From Comamonadaceae bacterium (GTDB taxonomy: Bacteria; Pseudomonadota; Gammaproteobacteria; Burkholderiales; Burkholderiaceae_C): a DNA stretch of 56,989 bases. Both the position numbers and the translations under genes were made by a program. Shown piece by piece: positions 26,520 to 35,439 of the stretch; positions within the stretch are counted from its first letter, which is position 1, and each line of letters starts with the position of its first letter. The notes under the pieces are model-generated. The model was not told where the DNA came from. It made no database searches and worked only from the letters and a program-made list of their open reading frames with translations. The DNA lies in contig CANBYM010000002.1 of assembly GCA_947373605.1 (NCBI GenBank), positions 1 through 56,989 on the forward strand, read 5' to 3'.

Positions 26520-27215
26520 ATGAAAAAATCTATTCTTTCTCTGTCGCTGATTGCCGTTGGAACCCTGTTCGCAAGCAGTGCCATGGCGCAGTACACCGTG
26601 CAAGTCGGTGGTGCTTATGTGGATCCCAACTCCTCTGCCGGCACGGCAACAGGTGCCTTGACGCCCCTGGGCGCAATCAGCCTGACGGTGAAGCCGCAGA
26701 CCACGCTGTTTTTCAGCATCGCCCGCGAGATCAACGATCAATGGGATTTGCAACTGGCGTTGGGCCTGCCCCCCACCCACGATGTGGCGCTCAAGGTGAC
26801 CAATGCGTCGGCGCTGCCGAACAGTGTTGCGACACAGGATGGCGTAATCATTAGTAAGGTGCGGCAGGTTGCGCCCACATTGTTTGCTAACTACAAATTC
26901 GGTGACGCTGGCGGCAAGTTCCGTCCGTTTGTCGGCGGCGGTATCAACTACACACAATTTGACAAAACCGAATCGACGCCAGCCAACGACGCTATCAACG
27001 GTGGGCCGACCAACATCAAGTTGTCGGACTCCTGGGGTTTGGCATGGCAGGCTGGTGCGGTTTACAAGTTTGACAAGCAATGGTCAATGTCAGGCACTTA
27101 CTCTACTGCCCAAGTTCAATCGGTGATCACCACCAATACGCTGGGCATTGAACGCAAAGTAGATATTTCGTTCCGTCCATCCGTGTTCATTGTGGCTTTG
27201 GGTTACAGCTTCTAA
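26520..27215 (+). CDS. OmpW family outer membrane protein
   Basis: An eight-stranded outer-membrane barrel of 231 aa. The signal peptide MKKSILSLSLIAVGTLFASS ends at AMA-Q. Alternating strands and the family segments LTVKPQTTLFFSIAREINDQ, APTLFANYKFGD and FRPFVGGGINYTQF are present, and the C-terminal residue is Phe as required by the BAM machinery. OmpW proteins form narrow hydrophobic channels for small molecules. It is placed 18 bases behind the lipase-like gene and ahead of a strong terminator, so the two may be co-expressed. A joint role in lipid or ester use is an inference. Confidence 0.93.
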   Translation: MKKSILSLSLIAVGTLFASSAMAQYTVQVGGAYVDPNSSAGTATGALTPLGAISLTVKPQTTLFFSIAREINDQWDLQLALGLPPTHDVALKVTNASALPNSVATQDGVIISKVRQVAPTLFANYKFGDAGGKFRPFVGGGINYTQFDKTESTPANDAINGGPTNIKLSDSWGLAWQAGAVYKFDKQWSMSGTYSTAQVQSVITTNTLGIERKVDISFRPSVFIVALGYSF

Positions 27216-27257
27216 ACATCGCTTACAAGGACGGCGGGTTCTCGTTTTTTATATAGC

Positions 27258-27286
27258 AAAACGGCCGCTTTGCGGCCGTTTTTTTT
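27258..27286 (+). terminator. Terminator behind ompW
   Basis: An 11-bp perfect stem (27258-27268 with 27272-27282) with a TTT loop is followed by a run of T. The A run before the stem means it could also stop transcription from the right. Confidence 0.9.
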
Positions 27287-27560
27287 CTGTTCTGCCGTAA
27301 AGTTGATTTAAGCGCGGGTCCCGTTTTGACATTTTCTTTGAGGCAGTTCAGATTGGCCGGGTAACGACCAAAATCTGCTTTTACCAAGTGCCGCACTGCA
27401 TTGCTATAGGTCACAGCAAACCACAAACACCGACTGCAATGCGCGGCCCGGTAAATGATTTATCTGCCACCACGTATGTACTCCAATGCAAGTGAGGTGC
27501 GGCTGGCACTCACAGCTTTAAGGACGCGTTAGTCGCGACCACGGTTTAGTCCAGCAATGG
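27287..27560. other. Intergenic region between ompW and purC
   Basis: Part of a 345-base stretch without a gene. After the ompW terminator nothing clear is seen. A short hairpin near 27494-27515 with a bulged base has no T run on either strand. No reading frame with coding character was found. Confidence 0.5.
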
Positions 27561-28466
27561 CTATGCGGTCAGTCGTGCCAGCGCTTCCTGGTACTTGGCA
27601 GCCGTTTTTGCAATTACCTCATTAGGTACACGCGGTGCCGGCGGGGTTTTGCTCCAGGGCTTTCCGTCTACCTGCGCCTGCTCGAGCCAGTCGCGCACAA
27701 ACTGCTTATCGTAGCTCGGCGGGTTGGTGCCCTCAACATAACTTTCCTGCGGCCAAAAACGTGAAGAATCCGGCGTCAGCACTTCGTCCATCAGCGTCAA
27801 GGTACCGTCCTTATCCAGCCCGAATTCAAACTTGGTGTCGGCAATGATGATGCCCTTCGTCAAGGCAATCTCGTATGCCGCTTTGTAGATGCGGATGCTG
27901 ATGTCACGGATTTGCGTGGCTAGTTCCAACCCGATCATTTCAACCGTTTTTTCAAACGTGATGTTCTCATCATGGTCACCGACTGCGGCTTTGGCGGCCG
28001 GTGTGTAAATGGGTTCCGGCAGGCGCGAGGCGTTCTTCAAGCCGGCGGGAAGTTTGACGCCACACACCGCGCCGTTTTCCTGGTATTCCTTCCAGCCGCT
28101 GCCAGCCAGATAGCCACGCACCACCGCTTCCACTGGCAGGGGTTTGAGGCGCTTGACCAGCATCGAGCGACCGACCACTTGCGGCGCTTCGGCGGGTGTA
28201 ACAGCGCTCTCCGGCGCTTCGCCAGTCAAATGGTTGGGGCAAATGTTGGCGCCATTGGGGCCGAGCTTGTCGAACCAAAATAATGCCATCTGGGTCAGTA
28301 GCGCGCCTTTGCCCGGAATGGGTTCGCCCATGATGACGTCAAAGGCCGATAGCCGATCGCTGGCAACCATGAGGATGCGGTCGTCACCCACGGCGTAGTT
28401 GTCGCGGACCTTGCCACGGGCAAGCAGTGGCAGAGAAAGGGCGGAAGTGTGCAATGCAGAAGTCAT
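27561..28466 (-). CDS. purC: Phosphoribosylaminoimidazole-succinocarboxamide synthase
   Basis: SAICAR synthase joins CAIR and aspartate in purine synthesis. The N-terminal [20 protein letters not shown] (nucleotide-binding KVRD), the block [20 protein letters not shown] and the metal-site [14 protein letters not shown] then [14 protein letters not shown] are all conserved. The length of 301 aa fits the betaproteobacterial long form. It is encoded apart from purE-purK, behind fba and its strong terminator. Confidence 0.97.
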   Translation of the reverse strand: MTSALHTSALSLPLLARGKVRDNYAVGDDRILMVASDRLSAFDVIMGEPIPGKGALLTQMALFWFDKLGPNGANICPNHLTGEAPESAVTPAEAPQVVGRSMLVKRLKPLPVEAVVRGYLAGSGWKEYQENGAVCGVKLPAGLKNASRLPEPIYTPAAKAAVGDHDENITFEKTVEMIGLELATQIRDISIRIYKAAYEIALTKGIIIADTKFEFGLDKDGTLTLMDEVLTPDSSRFWPQESYVEGTNPPSYDKQFVRDWLEQAQVDGKPWSKTPPAPRVPNEVIAKTAAKYQEALARLTA

Positions 28467-28480
28467 GGTGTCCCGGGATT

Positions 28481-28522
28481 AAAAAGGCCCGCCGCAAACC
28501 ATGCGGGTTTGCGGCGGGCCTT
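28481..28522 (-). terminator. Terminator between fba and purC
   Basis: A perfect 17-bp stem (28484-28500 with 28506-28522) with a 5-base loop, followed on the minus strand by TTTTT. It lies 45 bases behind the fba stop and just ahead of purC, so purC must have its own promoter or depend on read-through. Confidence 0.92.
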
Positions 28523-28566
28523 GAATTATCGCAATCTTGCAGCGTACGCTCTGTGCGCCTTTGGGC

Positions 28567-29631
28567 TTATTGCACCAGCTGGGCTAATTCACCACGGCTG
28601 TACTTGGCGGCAATCACGCTCAGGCTGTCACCCTTAATTTTGCCAGCCTGGCCTTCGCAGCCGAATTGCAGATAGCGCTGTTTGCAGATTTGTTTGGCCG
28701 CTTCGCGGGCGGGTTTGAGCCATTCCCGGGCGTCAAACTTGTCCGGGTTCTCGGACAGAAACTTGCGCACGGCAGCAGTCATGGCCAGTCGGATATCGGT
28801 ATCGATGTTGATCTTGCGCACGCCAAACTTGATGGCCTTTTGGATTTCTTCCACTGGCACACCGTAGGTCTCTTTCATCTTGCCGCCGTACTGGTTGATG
28901 ATGGCCAACAGGTCTTGCGGCACGCTGCTGGAGCCATGCATCACCAGATGGGTGTTGGGCAGGCGGCGATTGATTTCCTTGATGCGCTCAATGGCCAGAA
29001 TGTCGCCTGTGGGCTTGCGGGTGAACTTGTAAGCTCCGTGGCTGGTGCCGATGGCAATGGCCAGCGCATCCAACTGGGTTTGTTTCACGAAGTCGGCGGC
29101 CTGCTCGGGGTCGGTGAGCAACTGCTCCATGGTCATGGTGGCGTCAGTGCCGTGGCCATCTTCTTTGTCGCCCTTCATGGTTTCCAGGGATCCCAAGCAG
29201 CCCAATTCACCCTCGACGGTTACGCCCGTGGCATGCGCCATGGCGACCACTTTTTTAGTGACTTCCACGTTGTACTCGTAGCTGGCGATGCTCTTGCCAT
29301 CTGCTTCCAGACTGCCGTCCATCATCACCGAGCTAAAGCCCAGATTGATCGCACCCTGACAGACGTCCGGGCTTTGTCCATGGTCCTGATGCATGACCAA
29401 AGGAATGGTTGGATAGGCTTCAATTGCTGCCGAGATCAGATGTTTGATAAACGGCTCACCTGCATATTTACGGGCACCTGCGCTAGCCTGCAAGATGACC
29501 GGAGCGCCCACCTCTTTAGCGGCCTCCATAACGGCCTGAACCTGTTCGAGGTTGTTGACATTAAAAGCCGGAATGCCATAGCCATTGGCCGCAGCATGGT
29601 CCAGAAGTTCGCGCATCGAAACGAGTGCCAT
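28567..29631 (-). CDS. fba: Fructose-bisphosphate aldolase, class II
   Basis: A zinc-dependent aldolase splitting fructose 1,6-bisphosphate in glycolysis and serving gluconeogenesis or the Calvin cycle. This is the type found next to CBB genes in proteobacteria: 354 aa with the metal ligands in [11 protein letters not shown] (His-Asp-His), [20 protein letters not shown], and [12 protein letters not shown]. The start is ATG 29631 with GGGA six bases upstream; a TTG four codons earlier is less likely. It lies between pyk and purC, and a strong terminator follows. Confidence 0.95.
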   Translation of the reverse strand: MALVSMRELLDHAAANGYGIPAFNVNNLEQVQAVMEAAKEVGAPVILQASAGARKYAGEPFIKHLISAAIEAYPTIPLVMHQDHGQSPDVCQGAINLGFSSVMMDGSLEADGKSIASYEYNVEVTKKVVAMAHATGVTVEGELGCLGSLETMKGDKEDGHGTDATMTMEQLLTDPEQAADFVKQTQLDALAIAIGTSHGAYKFTRKPTGDILAIERIKEINRRLPNTHLVMHGSSSVPQDLLAIINQYGGKMKETYGVPVEEIQKAIKFGVRKINIDTDIRLAMTAAVRKFLSENPDKFDAREWLKPAREAAKQICKQRYLQFGCEGQAGKIKGDSLSVIAAKYSRGELAQLVQ

Positions 29632-29770
29632 TTTTAATCCCAAGGAAGTTGAAAATCCGACGGGCCACCCATTTGGTAACCGCTTGGTAACTTTTTACCG
29701 GTGACCAATTTTAGCGCCGGGGTCAAACGCTCGAACTTACAGACTTTGCAGTGTCCGCGTATGGCTCCAG

Positions 29771-31204
29771 TCAACTCACCCTACAAATTTTGAGCATATT
29801 GGTACCCCCCGGCGCGCCCATCGGTTCGCCGCAGGTGATGGCATACACATCGCCAGTTTGCACAATGCCACGGGTTTTCAGGTGGTTTTCGGCGTCTTGC
29901 AAGGCGGTGTCGCGGTCTGCGCTGGTATCCATCAGCAAGGGGCGCACGTTGCGGTACAAGGTCATGCGGCGCTGCGTGGCCACACGCGGCGTCAGAGCAT
30001 AAATCGGAACTTGTATCAGGTGACGGCTCATCCACAGGGCGGTGGAGCCGCTGTCGGTCATGGCCACAATGGCTTTGGCACCCAGGTGATGGGCAGTAAA
30101 CAGTGCCCCCATGGCAATTGACTGGTCGATACGGGTAAAGGTTTTGCCGGTGAAGTCTGCGTCCAGCATAGGTGCCTCTGCCCCTTCAGCGGCGTGGCAG
30201 ATTTTGGCCATTTCCACCACCGTTTCAAGCGGGTATTTGCCGGCGGCGGTTTCGGCGGACAGCATGACTGCGTCGGTTCCATCCAGCACCGCATTGGCCA
30301 CGTCGCTGACCTCAGCGCGGGTAGGCACCGGGTTGGTGATCATGGACTCCATCATTTGCGTGGCAGTAATCACTACTTTGTCGTGTTCCCGTGCCAGTTT
30401 GATCATGCGTTTTTGCAGGGCGGGTACAGCGGCGTTACCCACTTCGACCGCCAGGTCGCCGCGCGCCACCATGATGCCGTCGCTGGCCAGCAAAATTTCC
30501 AGAAGCTTAGGTATGGCTTCGGCGCGCTCAATCTTGGCAATCAGGCCCGGCTTGTGGTTGAACTCGGCGGCAGCCACGTTGCATAGCTGGCGCGCCATTT
30601 CCATGTCGGTGGCGTTTTTGGGAAAGCTCACCGCCACATAGTCAGCCTGAAAGCTCATGGCCGTGCGGATGTCTTCCATGTCTTTGCCGGTCAGCGCCGG
30701 TGCGGTCAGACCGCCGCCTTGTTTGTTGATGCCCTTGTTGTTGGACAGCTCACCGCCGAGCTTGACCGTTGTGTGCACGGCCTCGCCCACAACAGCGTCC
30801 ACCGTGATAACAATCAGGCCGTCATTCAGCAGAAGCACATCGCCCGCTTTGACTTCCTGCGGCAGCGCCTTGTAATCCAGCCCAACGGCGTTGACGTCGC
30901 CCAGCTCGGTGCGTTTGGCATCGAGAATGAATTTTTGACCTTGTTCCAGAAAGACCTTGCCCTCGGCAAATTTGCTGACCCGGATTTTGGGGCCCTGCAG
31001 GTCCGCCATGATGGACACTTCACGTCCGGCGCGTTGGGCGGCTTCCCGCACTAGGCGGGCCCGGTCAATATGGTCCTGCGCCTTGCCGTGGCTAAAGTTC
31101 AGCCGCACAACATTGACCCCGGCACGGATCATTTGTTCCAACAGGGCGGGATCGCTGGAAGCGGGCCCTAGGGTGGCAACAATTTTGGTAGCGCGGCGTG
31201 GCAT
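29771..31204 (-). CDS. pyk: Pyruvate kinase
   Basis: Converts phosphoenolpyruvate and ADP to pyruvate and ATP. The N-terminus TKIVATLGPASSDP, the active-site stretch IAKIERAEAIPKLLEIL (catalytic Lys) and GIMVARGDLAVEVG, plus the TATQMMESMI block, are all intact. The length of 477 aa is normal. It is followed by fba on the same strand after a 139-base gap, giving a small glycolytic cluster. It is divergent from the Hpt gene with 163 bases between. Confidence 0.97.
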   Translation of the reverse strand: MPRRATKIVATLGPASSDPALLEQMIRAGVNVVRLNFSHGKAQDHIDRARLVREAAQRAGREVSIMADLQGPKIRVSKFAEGKVFLEQGQKFILDAKRTELGDVNAVGLDYKALPQEVKAGDVLLLNDGLIVITVDAVVGEAVHTTVKLGGELSNNKGINKQGGGLTAPALTGKDMEDIRTAMSFQADYVAVSFPKNATDMEMARQLCNVAAAEFNHKPGLIAKIERAEAIPKLLEILLASDGIMVARGDLAVEVGNAAVPALQKRMIKLAREHDKVVITATQMMESMITNPVPTRAEVSDVANAVLDGTDAVMLSAETAAGKYPLETVVEMAKICHAAEGAEAPMLDADFTGKTFTRIDQSIAMGALFTAHHLGAKAIVAMTDSGSTALWMSRHLIQVPIYALTPRVATQRRMTLYRNVRPLLMDTSADRDTALQDAENHLKTRGIVQTGDVYAITCGEPMGAPGGTNMLKICRVS

Positions 31205-31367
31205 GGACTTGTCTCCTGATAGTTATCCGGTCATTTTCACACGCAAGCGGGCCCAGTTGTTACATAAGAGCGTCAAAGCATAGGTCCACCCGTCGGTATG
31301 CGCCTGCTTCTGCATCAGGTTTACGCTTTATCTATTACAGTGTCAGCCAAATACACCCAGCACACCG

Positions 31368-32042
31368 ATGGACCCATTGAACGACCCAAGCGATAACGCC
31401 AAAACGTTGGCGTCCGGCTCCATTGATCTGGCGGCCGCGTTGACACTGTTGGGAGGCAATCACGCCCTGCATGAACAGGTGGCAAGGTCTTTTCTGGCCG
31501 AGATAAAAACCTTGCCTGCGCGACTGGCGCCCATGTTGCATGCAACTGACCTCAGTGAGGCAGCGCGACTCCTGCATACTATCAAGGGGCTTTCACTGAC
31601 TGTCGGTGCGGTGCACCTTGGCGAATGCTGTCGGGTAAGTGAGTTGGAAATCAAGGCAGCCATAGGCACTGCCAGCGGTCTAGATACAGCGGACTTGAGC
31701 CGCATTGGCACGCAAGTGGGCGAGTCAGTAGCGGCAACTACCCGAACGTTGGAGGCCGCATTTTCCGGCCAGAGACCTGCGAATGTCTCCCCTGTTCCCG
31801 CACCCCAAGACGGTGCCGCGCAAAGTAGCCCGCGGGACCTTATTGCTGACCTGCGGCGGCTGGAGTCATTGCTGATACAAAGCGATATGCGCGCGATTGA
31901 CGTGCATAAGCAGCTTTGGCGGGACTATGGAGCAACGGCCAAAGGGCGCTTAGGTGCTTTAAACGAGGCTTTGTACGCTTTTGATTTTGAGCGAGGTGTG
32001 GTTCAATGCGGTGAACTGATTCGTGAATTCAGCGCTTCTTAA
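31368..32042 (+). CDS. Stand-alone Hpt-domain protein
   Basis: A 224-aa protein with one recognisable domain: an N-terminal four-helix Hpt fold (residues 20-110) with the phosphorylatable His70 in LLHTIKGLSLTVGA. The C-terminal half (120-224) is helical and not assigned. Hpt proteins pass phosphoryl groups between receiver domains. The gene ends 6 bases before the REC-GGDEF gene, so the natural partner is that receiver. The kinase at the head of this relay is not in the pair; CheA nearby or a remote hybrid kinase are candidates. Confidence 0.82.
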   Translation: MDPLNDPSDNAKTLASGSIDLAAALTLLGGNHALHEQVARSFLAEIKTLPARLAPMLHATDLSEAARLLHTIKGLSLTVGAVHLGECCRVSELEIKAAIGTASGLDTADLSRIGTQVGESVAATTRTLEAAFSGQRPANVSPVPAPQDGAAQSSPRDLIADLRRLESLLIQSDMRAIDVHKQLWRDYGATAKGRLGALNEALYAFDFERGVVQCGELIREFSAS

Positions 32043-32048
32043 TAAAAC

Positions 32049-33014
32049 ATGATTGATCTTGAGACACCTGTAGCCCAATTGCTGGAAGGAGCGCGAGGCA
32101 AACCAAAGCTATTGGTGGTGGATGATCAGCCCATCAATATTCAGGTCATGTATCAGGCCTTTGGTAGTGATTACCAGGTTTTCATGGCCACGAGCGGCGC
32201 ACAGGCTCTGACAATTTGCAAAAACAATCCTCCCGATTTGATTTTGCTGGATGTGGTCATGCCAGGCATGGATGGTTTTGAGGTGTGCACTCGACTCAAA
32301 GCTGACGAAGCCACGCGGCACATCCCGGTGATGTTTGTCACCGCACACACGGATGCCGCACAGGAAACGCATGGCTTAAGCGTGGGCGCCGTGGACTTTA
32401 TTGCCAAGCCGGTGAACCCCGACGTGGTAAGGGCTCGGGTCAAGACCCAACTGACCCTGAAATTCCAATCCGATTTGCTGCGCCAGCTGGTGTTTCTGGA
32501 TGGCCTGTCCGGCGTGTTCAACCGCCGCTATTTCGACCAGCAGCTGGCAACCGAATGGTCCCGTGCCGCGCGTAACAACTCGCCCTTGTCATTGATATTG
32601 CTGGATGTCGACTTCTTCAAGCGTTACAACGACCGCTACGGCCACCAAGCGGGTGACGATGCCCTGCGCAACATTGCCAGTGCACTGAAGTCATGTCTTC
32701 GCCGTCCTGCCGATCTGGTGGCGCGCTATGGAGGTGAAGAATTTGCCTGCATCCTGCCCGAAACCTCATACGACGACGCTCTTGCAATGGCGCATGAATT
32801 GGAGCGAAGGATTCGCGAAAAGCAAATCCCGCACGAGGACTCCAGCGTTACCGATGTCATCACGATCAGCGTAGGCATTGCAACCCGTGAGCAGGGTGCA
32901 GGCGGTGATGCCCAGGGCTTAATCGCGCTGGCGGACAACCTGCTCTATCAGGCCAAGAACAGCGGTCGGGGTAAAGTGTGCGGCGGCGTGATGGAGCCGA
33001 CCTTTAAAAGCTAA
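32049..33014 (+). CDS. Response-regulator diguanylate cyclase (REC-GGDEF)
   Basis: A 321-aa protein with a receiver domain (residues 18-135; acidic pair Asp25-Asp26, phospho-acceptor Asp68 in LILLDVVMPGMDG, Lys120 in FIAKP) followed by a GGDEF domain (150-315). The active site reads RYGGEEF (GGEEF at 228-232), so cyclic-di-GMP synthesis is expected. An inhibitory I-site is present (R219-P-A-D222), so product feedback is likely. The layout is that of PleD/WspR-type enzymes activated by phosphorylation. It follows the Hpt gene and converges with cheB, overlapping it by 4 bases. Confidence 0.93.
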   Translation: MIDLETPVAQLLEGARGKPKLLVVDDQPINIQVMYQAFGSDYQVFMATSGAQALTICKNNPPDLILLDVVMPGMDGFEVCTRLKADEATRHIPVMFVTAHTDAAQETHGLSVGAVDFIAKPVNPDVVRARVKTQLTLKFQSDLLRQLVFLDGLSGVFNRRYFDQQLATEWSRAARNNSPLSLILLDVDFFKRYNDRYGHQAGDDALRNIASALKSCLRRPADLVARYGGEEFACILPETSYDDALAMAHELERRIREKQIPHEDSSVTDVITISVGIATREQGAGGDAQGLIALADNLLYQAKNSGRGKVCGGVMEPTFKS

Positions 33015-34072
33015 GCGCGGGAATCAAATTGCAATATGGCCCGGGCAATCTGCTCGAGCGGCAGGATATCGTCCACCGCCTGCAGCTTGATGGCTTCTTT
33101 GGGCATACCGAACACTACACAGGTTTCTTCATTTTGCGCAATGGTTCGGGCGCCGCCATCGTGCAGCACCTTCATGCCACGCGCACCATCGTCGCCCATG
33201 CCGGTCATGATGATGCCCAACACATCGCGCCCTGCGCACTCCGCCGCTGATTTAAACAATACATCGACCGAAGGCTTGTGGCGATTGACGGGCGGGCCAT
33301 CGAGCACATGCACGTAATACTGACCCGCCGTTTTACGCAATTGCATATGCAGTCCACCCGGTGCAATCAGCGCAACACCGCGCTCCAGGCGGTCACCCTC
33401 TTTGGCTTCACGCACCGCCATGGCACAAATGCCGTTGAGACGTTGCGCGTACATGGCAGTGAATTTTTCAGGCATGTGCTGGGTAATGGCAATACCGGGA
33501 GCATCCGCCGGCAGATGTGTCAGCACCAACTCTAGCGCCTGCGTACCGCCGGTAGAGCTGCCAATCACTACTGGCTTGTTCATCGCAAACGCATGCACAT
33601 TAGCAAGCACCGGCGAACGACCGGCAAGGGCTTGCGCAGCGTTCGCGTCGGGCAGGGTGTGGCGCACCCGCGGTTTGGAGCGGGCCGCCATCTTCAGCGT
33701 TTGCACCATATCGCGACGCGAATCGTCCAGATACTGCTTCAACCCAAGCTTGGGCTTGGCCATAACCGCCACCGCTCCAGCAGACAGGGCGTCTAACGCC
33801 ACACGACTTCCCTCTGTAGAGAGGGTTGAACAAATAACGGTGGGAATAGGTGTGCTTGACATGATCTGCCGTAAAAACGTAAGACCGTCCATACCCGGCA
33901 TCTCAATATCAAGCAGCAATACATCGGGCGATGACTTGCGAATGGCATCCATCGCCAGCAAGGGGTTAGGCGCACTGCCCACCAGTTCAACCTCGGCATT
34001 ACCGGCCAGCATGTGGGCCAGAGCCTGTCGCACGACGGCGGAGTCGTCCACCACAAAAACCTTAACCACCAT
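33011..34072 (-). CDS. cheB: Chemotaxis response regulator protein-glutamate methylesterase
   Basis: CheB demethylates or deamidates receptor glutamates when phosphorylated by CheA. It has a receiver domain with Asp55 (LLLDIEMPGMDG) and a methylesterase domain with the active-site Ser173 (VIGSSTGGTQ), His199 (ITQHMPEKF) and an Asp in TGMGDDGARG. The start chosen is ATG 34072, which has AGGG eight bases upstream; a start 7 codons earlier at 34093 would overlap cheD more deeply. It is the last gene of the chemotaxis operon. Confidence 0.95.
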   Translation of the reverse strand: MVVKVFVVDDSAVVRQALAHMLAGNAEVELVGSAPNPLLAMDAIRKSSPDVLLLDIEMPGMDGLTFLRQIMSSTPIPTVICSTLSTEGSRVALDALSAGAVAVMAKPKLGLKQYLDDSRRDMVQTLKMAARSKPRVRHTLPDANAAQALAGRSPVLANVHAFAMNKPVVIGSSTGGTQALELVLTHLPADAPGIAITQHMPEKFTAMYAQRLNGICAMAVREAKEGDRLERGVALIAPGGLHMQLRKTAGQYYVHVLDGPPVNRHKPSVDVLFKSAAECAGRDVLGIIMTGMGDDGARGMKVLHDGGARTIAQNEETCVVFGMPKEAIKLQAVDDILPLEQIARAILQFDSRA

Positions 34073-34586
34073 GGACTGCACCCTGTTCTGCAAATACGGT
34101 TTCGACTAAGGGCTCTTTCAGACCCACGGTCCAGGACACTTTGCGGTAGCCGTTGCCACCGAGTTCCTGATCGACAACGGCTATGCCTTGTGAATCCAAA
34201 AAGTCCAACACCCAGTTGGCGTTGGCAGAACCCACATTTCTGGCATTGAAAATCTGCGGAAACATATTGCCGCCACCAAACACATACGCCTCGCACATCG
34301 TAGGATTGATACCCCTGGCGCGCAACATGCCAAACATTTGAGTCATTGCCACCGAGCCATAGGCGGTATTGGATTGGTTGGACGCGTTGGGCGCGCCCAC
34401 ATGCACGATATGGCTCATTGTGGCAACTGTGTGCCGGGGGTCCGTCAGAATCACGCTGACACAAGAGCCCAGCAGGGTTTTGAGTTGCTCACCCCGGACC
34501 GCCAAAGCAACGTCGCCAGGCATTAGCTCTTTGGCAACCGGCACCTCGCCCAAAGGCATAAAAGTGGATTTGATAGGCGTACTCAT
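34062..34586 (-). CDS. cheD: Chemoreceptor glutamine deamidase
   Basis: CheD deamidates specific receptor glutamines and tunes adaptation. The catalytic Cys lies in TLLGSCVSVILTDP and the His in TMSHIVHVG; a Thr/Ser should complete the site. The length is 174 aa from ATG 34586, which follows the cheR stop by one base. An upstream extension of the frame overlaps cheR and looks non-coding. The gene stands between cheR and cheB, the usual order in Betaproteobacteria. Confidence 0.94.
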   Translation of the reverse strand: MSTPIKSTFMPLGEVPVAKELMPGDVALAVRGEQLKTLLGSCVSVILTDPRHTVATMSHIVHVGAPNASNQSNTAYGSVAMTQMFGMLRARGINPTMCEAYVFGGGNMFPQIFNARNVGSANANWVLDFLDSQGIAVVDQELGGNGYRKVSWTVGLKEPLVETVFAEQGAVHGG

Positions 34587-34587
34587 T

Positions 34588-35406
34588 TCACATCGGCTTT
34601 CGGAATGCGCCGGGAATGAGGGTCTGCAAGGGCGTGGTGCAAGGTACACGGCCTTCTGCGGTACCGAGAAAAAACAGGCCCCCGGGTTTAAGCGCAGTCA
34701 ATACGCGATCCACCACTTCACTCTTGGTGGGCGCATCAAAGTAAATTAACACGTTGCGCAAAAAGATCACATCAAATGGTCCCAAACCATCAAACGGTTT
34801 GCACAAATTAAGTTGCCCGAATTTCACGCGCTCGCGGATTTTGTCTTGCAGCATGATCTGGCCTTCGGACTCGCCTTCGCCACGCAAGCAATAGCGCTTA
34901 AGTCGTTCCGGACTCACGGCGCGCAAGCGATCGTTCGGGAAGACTGCCTCTTTGGCACTGAGTAATGCCCGGTGGCTGATGTCCGTACCCAAAATCGACC
35001 AGTTCGGTCCGATGCGACCACTCACCTGCAGATCAGTCATCAACATGGCCGTGCTGTAGGCCTCGTCGCCGAAAGACGATGCGGCACTCCAGACATGCAA
35101 TGCATTTTTGTTAGCCATTAAGGGCAGTTCCTGCTGCAACAGGTCGTAATGCTTGGGCTCACGGAAAAAATACGTCTCATTGGTGGTGAGCAAATCCACC
35201 GCCATTTGAAACTCCACTGCCTCATTCACATCTTCCAGCATGGCGATGTATTCAGCAAAGCTCCCTATGCCAAGCCGCATGATGCGTGGCGCCAGGCGTG
35301 ACTGAATCAGCGACTTTTTAGAGTCGTTATAGGACAGGCCGGCGGCTTCATACATGATGTCGCCGATCTGCCGGAATTCCGCGTCGCTGAAACTTATGGT
35401 GGCCAA
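34588..35406 (-). CDS. cheR: Chemotaxis protein methyltransferase
   Basis: CheR methylates receptor glutamates with S-adenosylmethionine. It has an N-terminal helical domain (residues 1-80) and a Rossmann domain with the TNETYFFREPKHY segment and the late motif DVIFLRNVLIYFD. The SAM-binding motif reads WSAASSFGDEAYSTAM; the common form is A-C-S-T-G-E-E-P-Y-S, so Thr-Gly-Glu is replaced by Phe-Gly-Asp. The length of 272 aa is normal. It lies 33 bases behind the MCP gene. Confidence 0.94.
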   Translation of the reverse strand: MATISFSDAEFRQIGDIMYEAAGLSYNDSKKSLIQSRLAPRIMRLGIGSFAEYIAMLEDVNEAVEFQMAVDLLTTNETYFFREPKHYDLLQQELPLMANKNALHVWSAASSFGDEAYSTAMLMTDLQVSGRIGPNWSILGTDISHRALLSAKEAVFPNDRLRAVSPERLKRYCLRGEGESEGQIMLQDKIRERVKFGQLNLCKPFDGLGPFDVIFLRNVLIYFDAPTKSEVVDRVLTALKPGGLFFLGTAEGRVPCTTPLQTLIPGAFRKPM

Positions 35407-35439
35407 ATGGGGATGCCTCTGGAGTTCCGGAATCTGGCT

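Noticed and set aside
27494-27515. Hairpin with bulged base in the purC-ompW gap
   Set aside because: No T run on either strand and no link to a gene.
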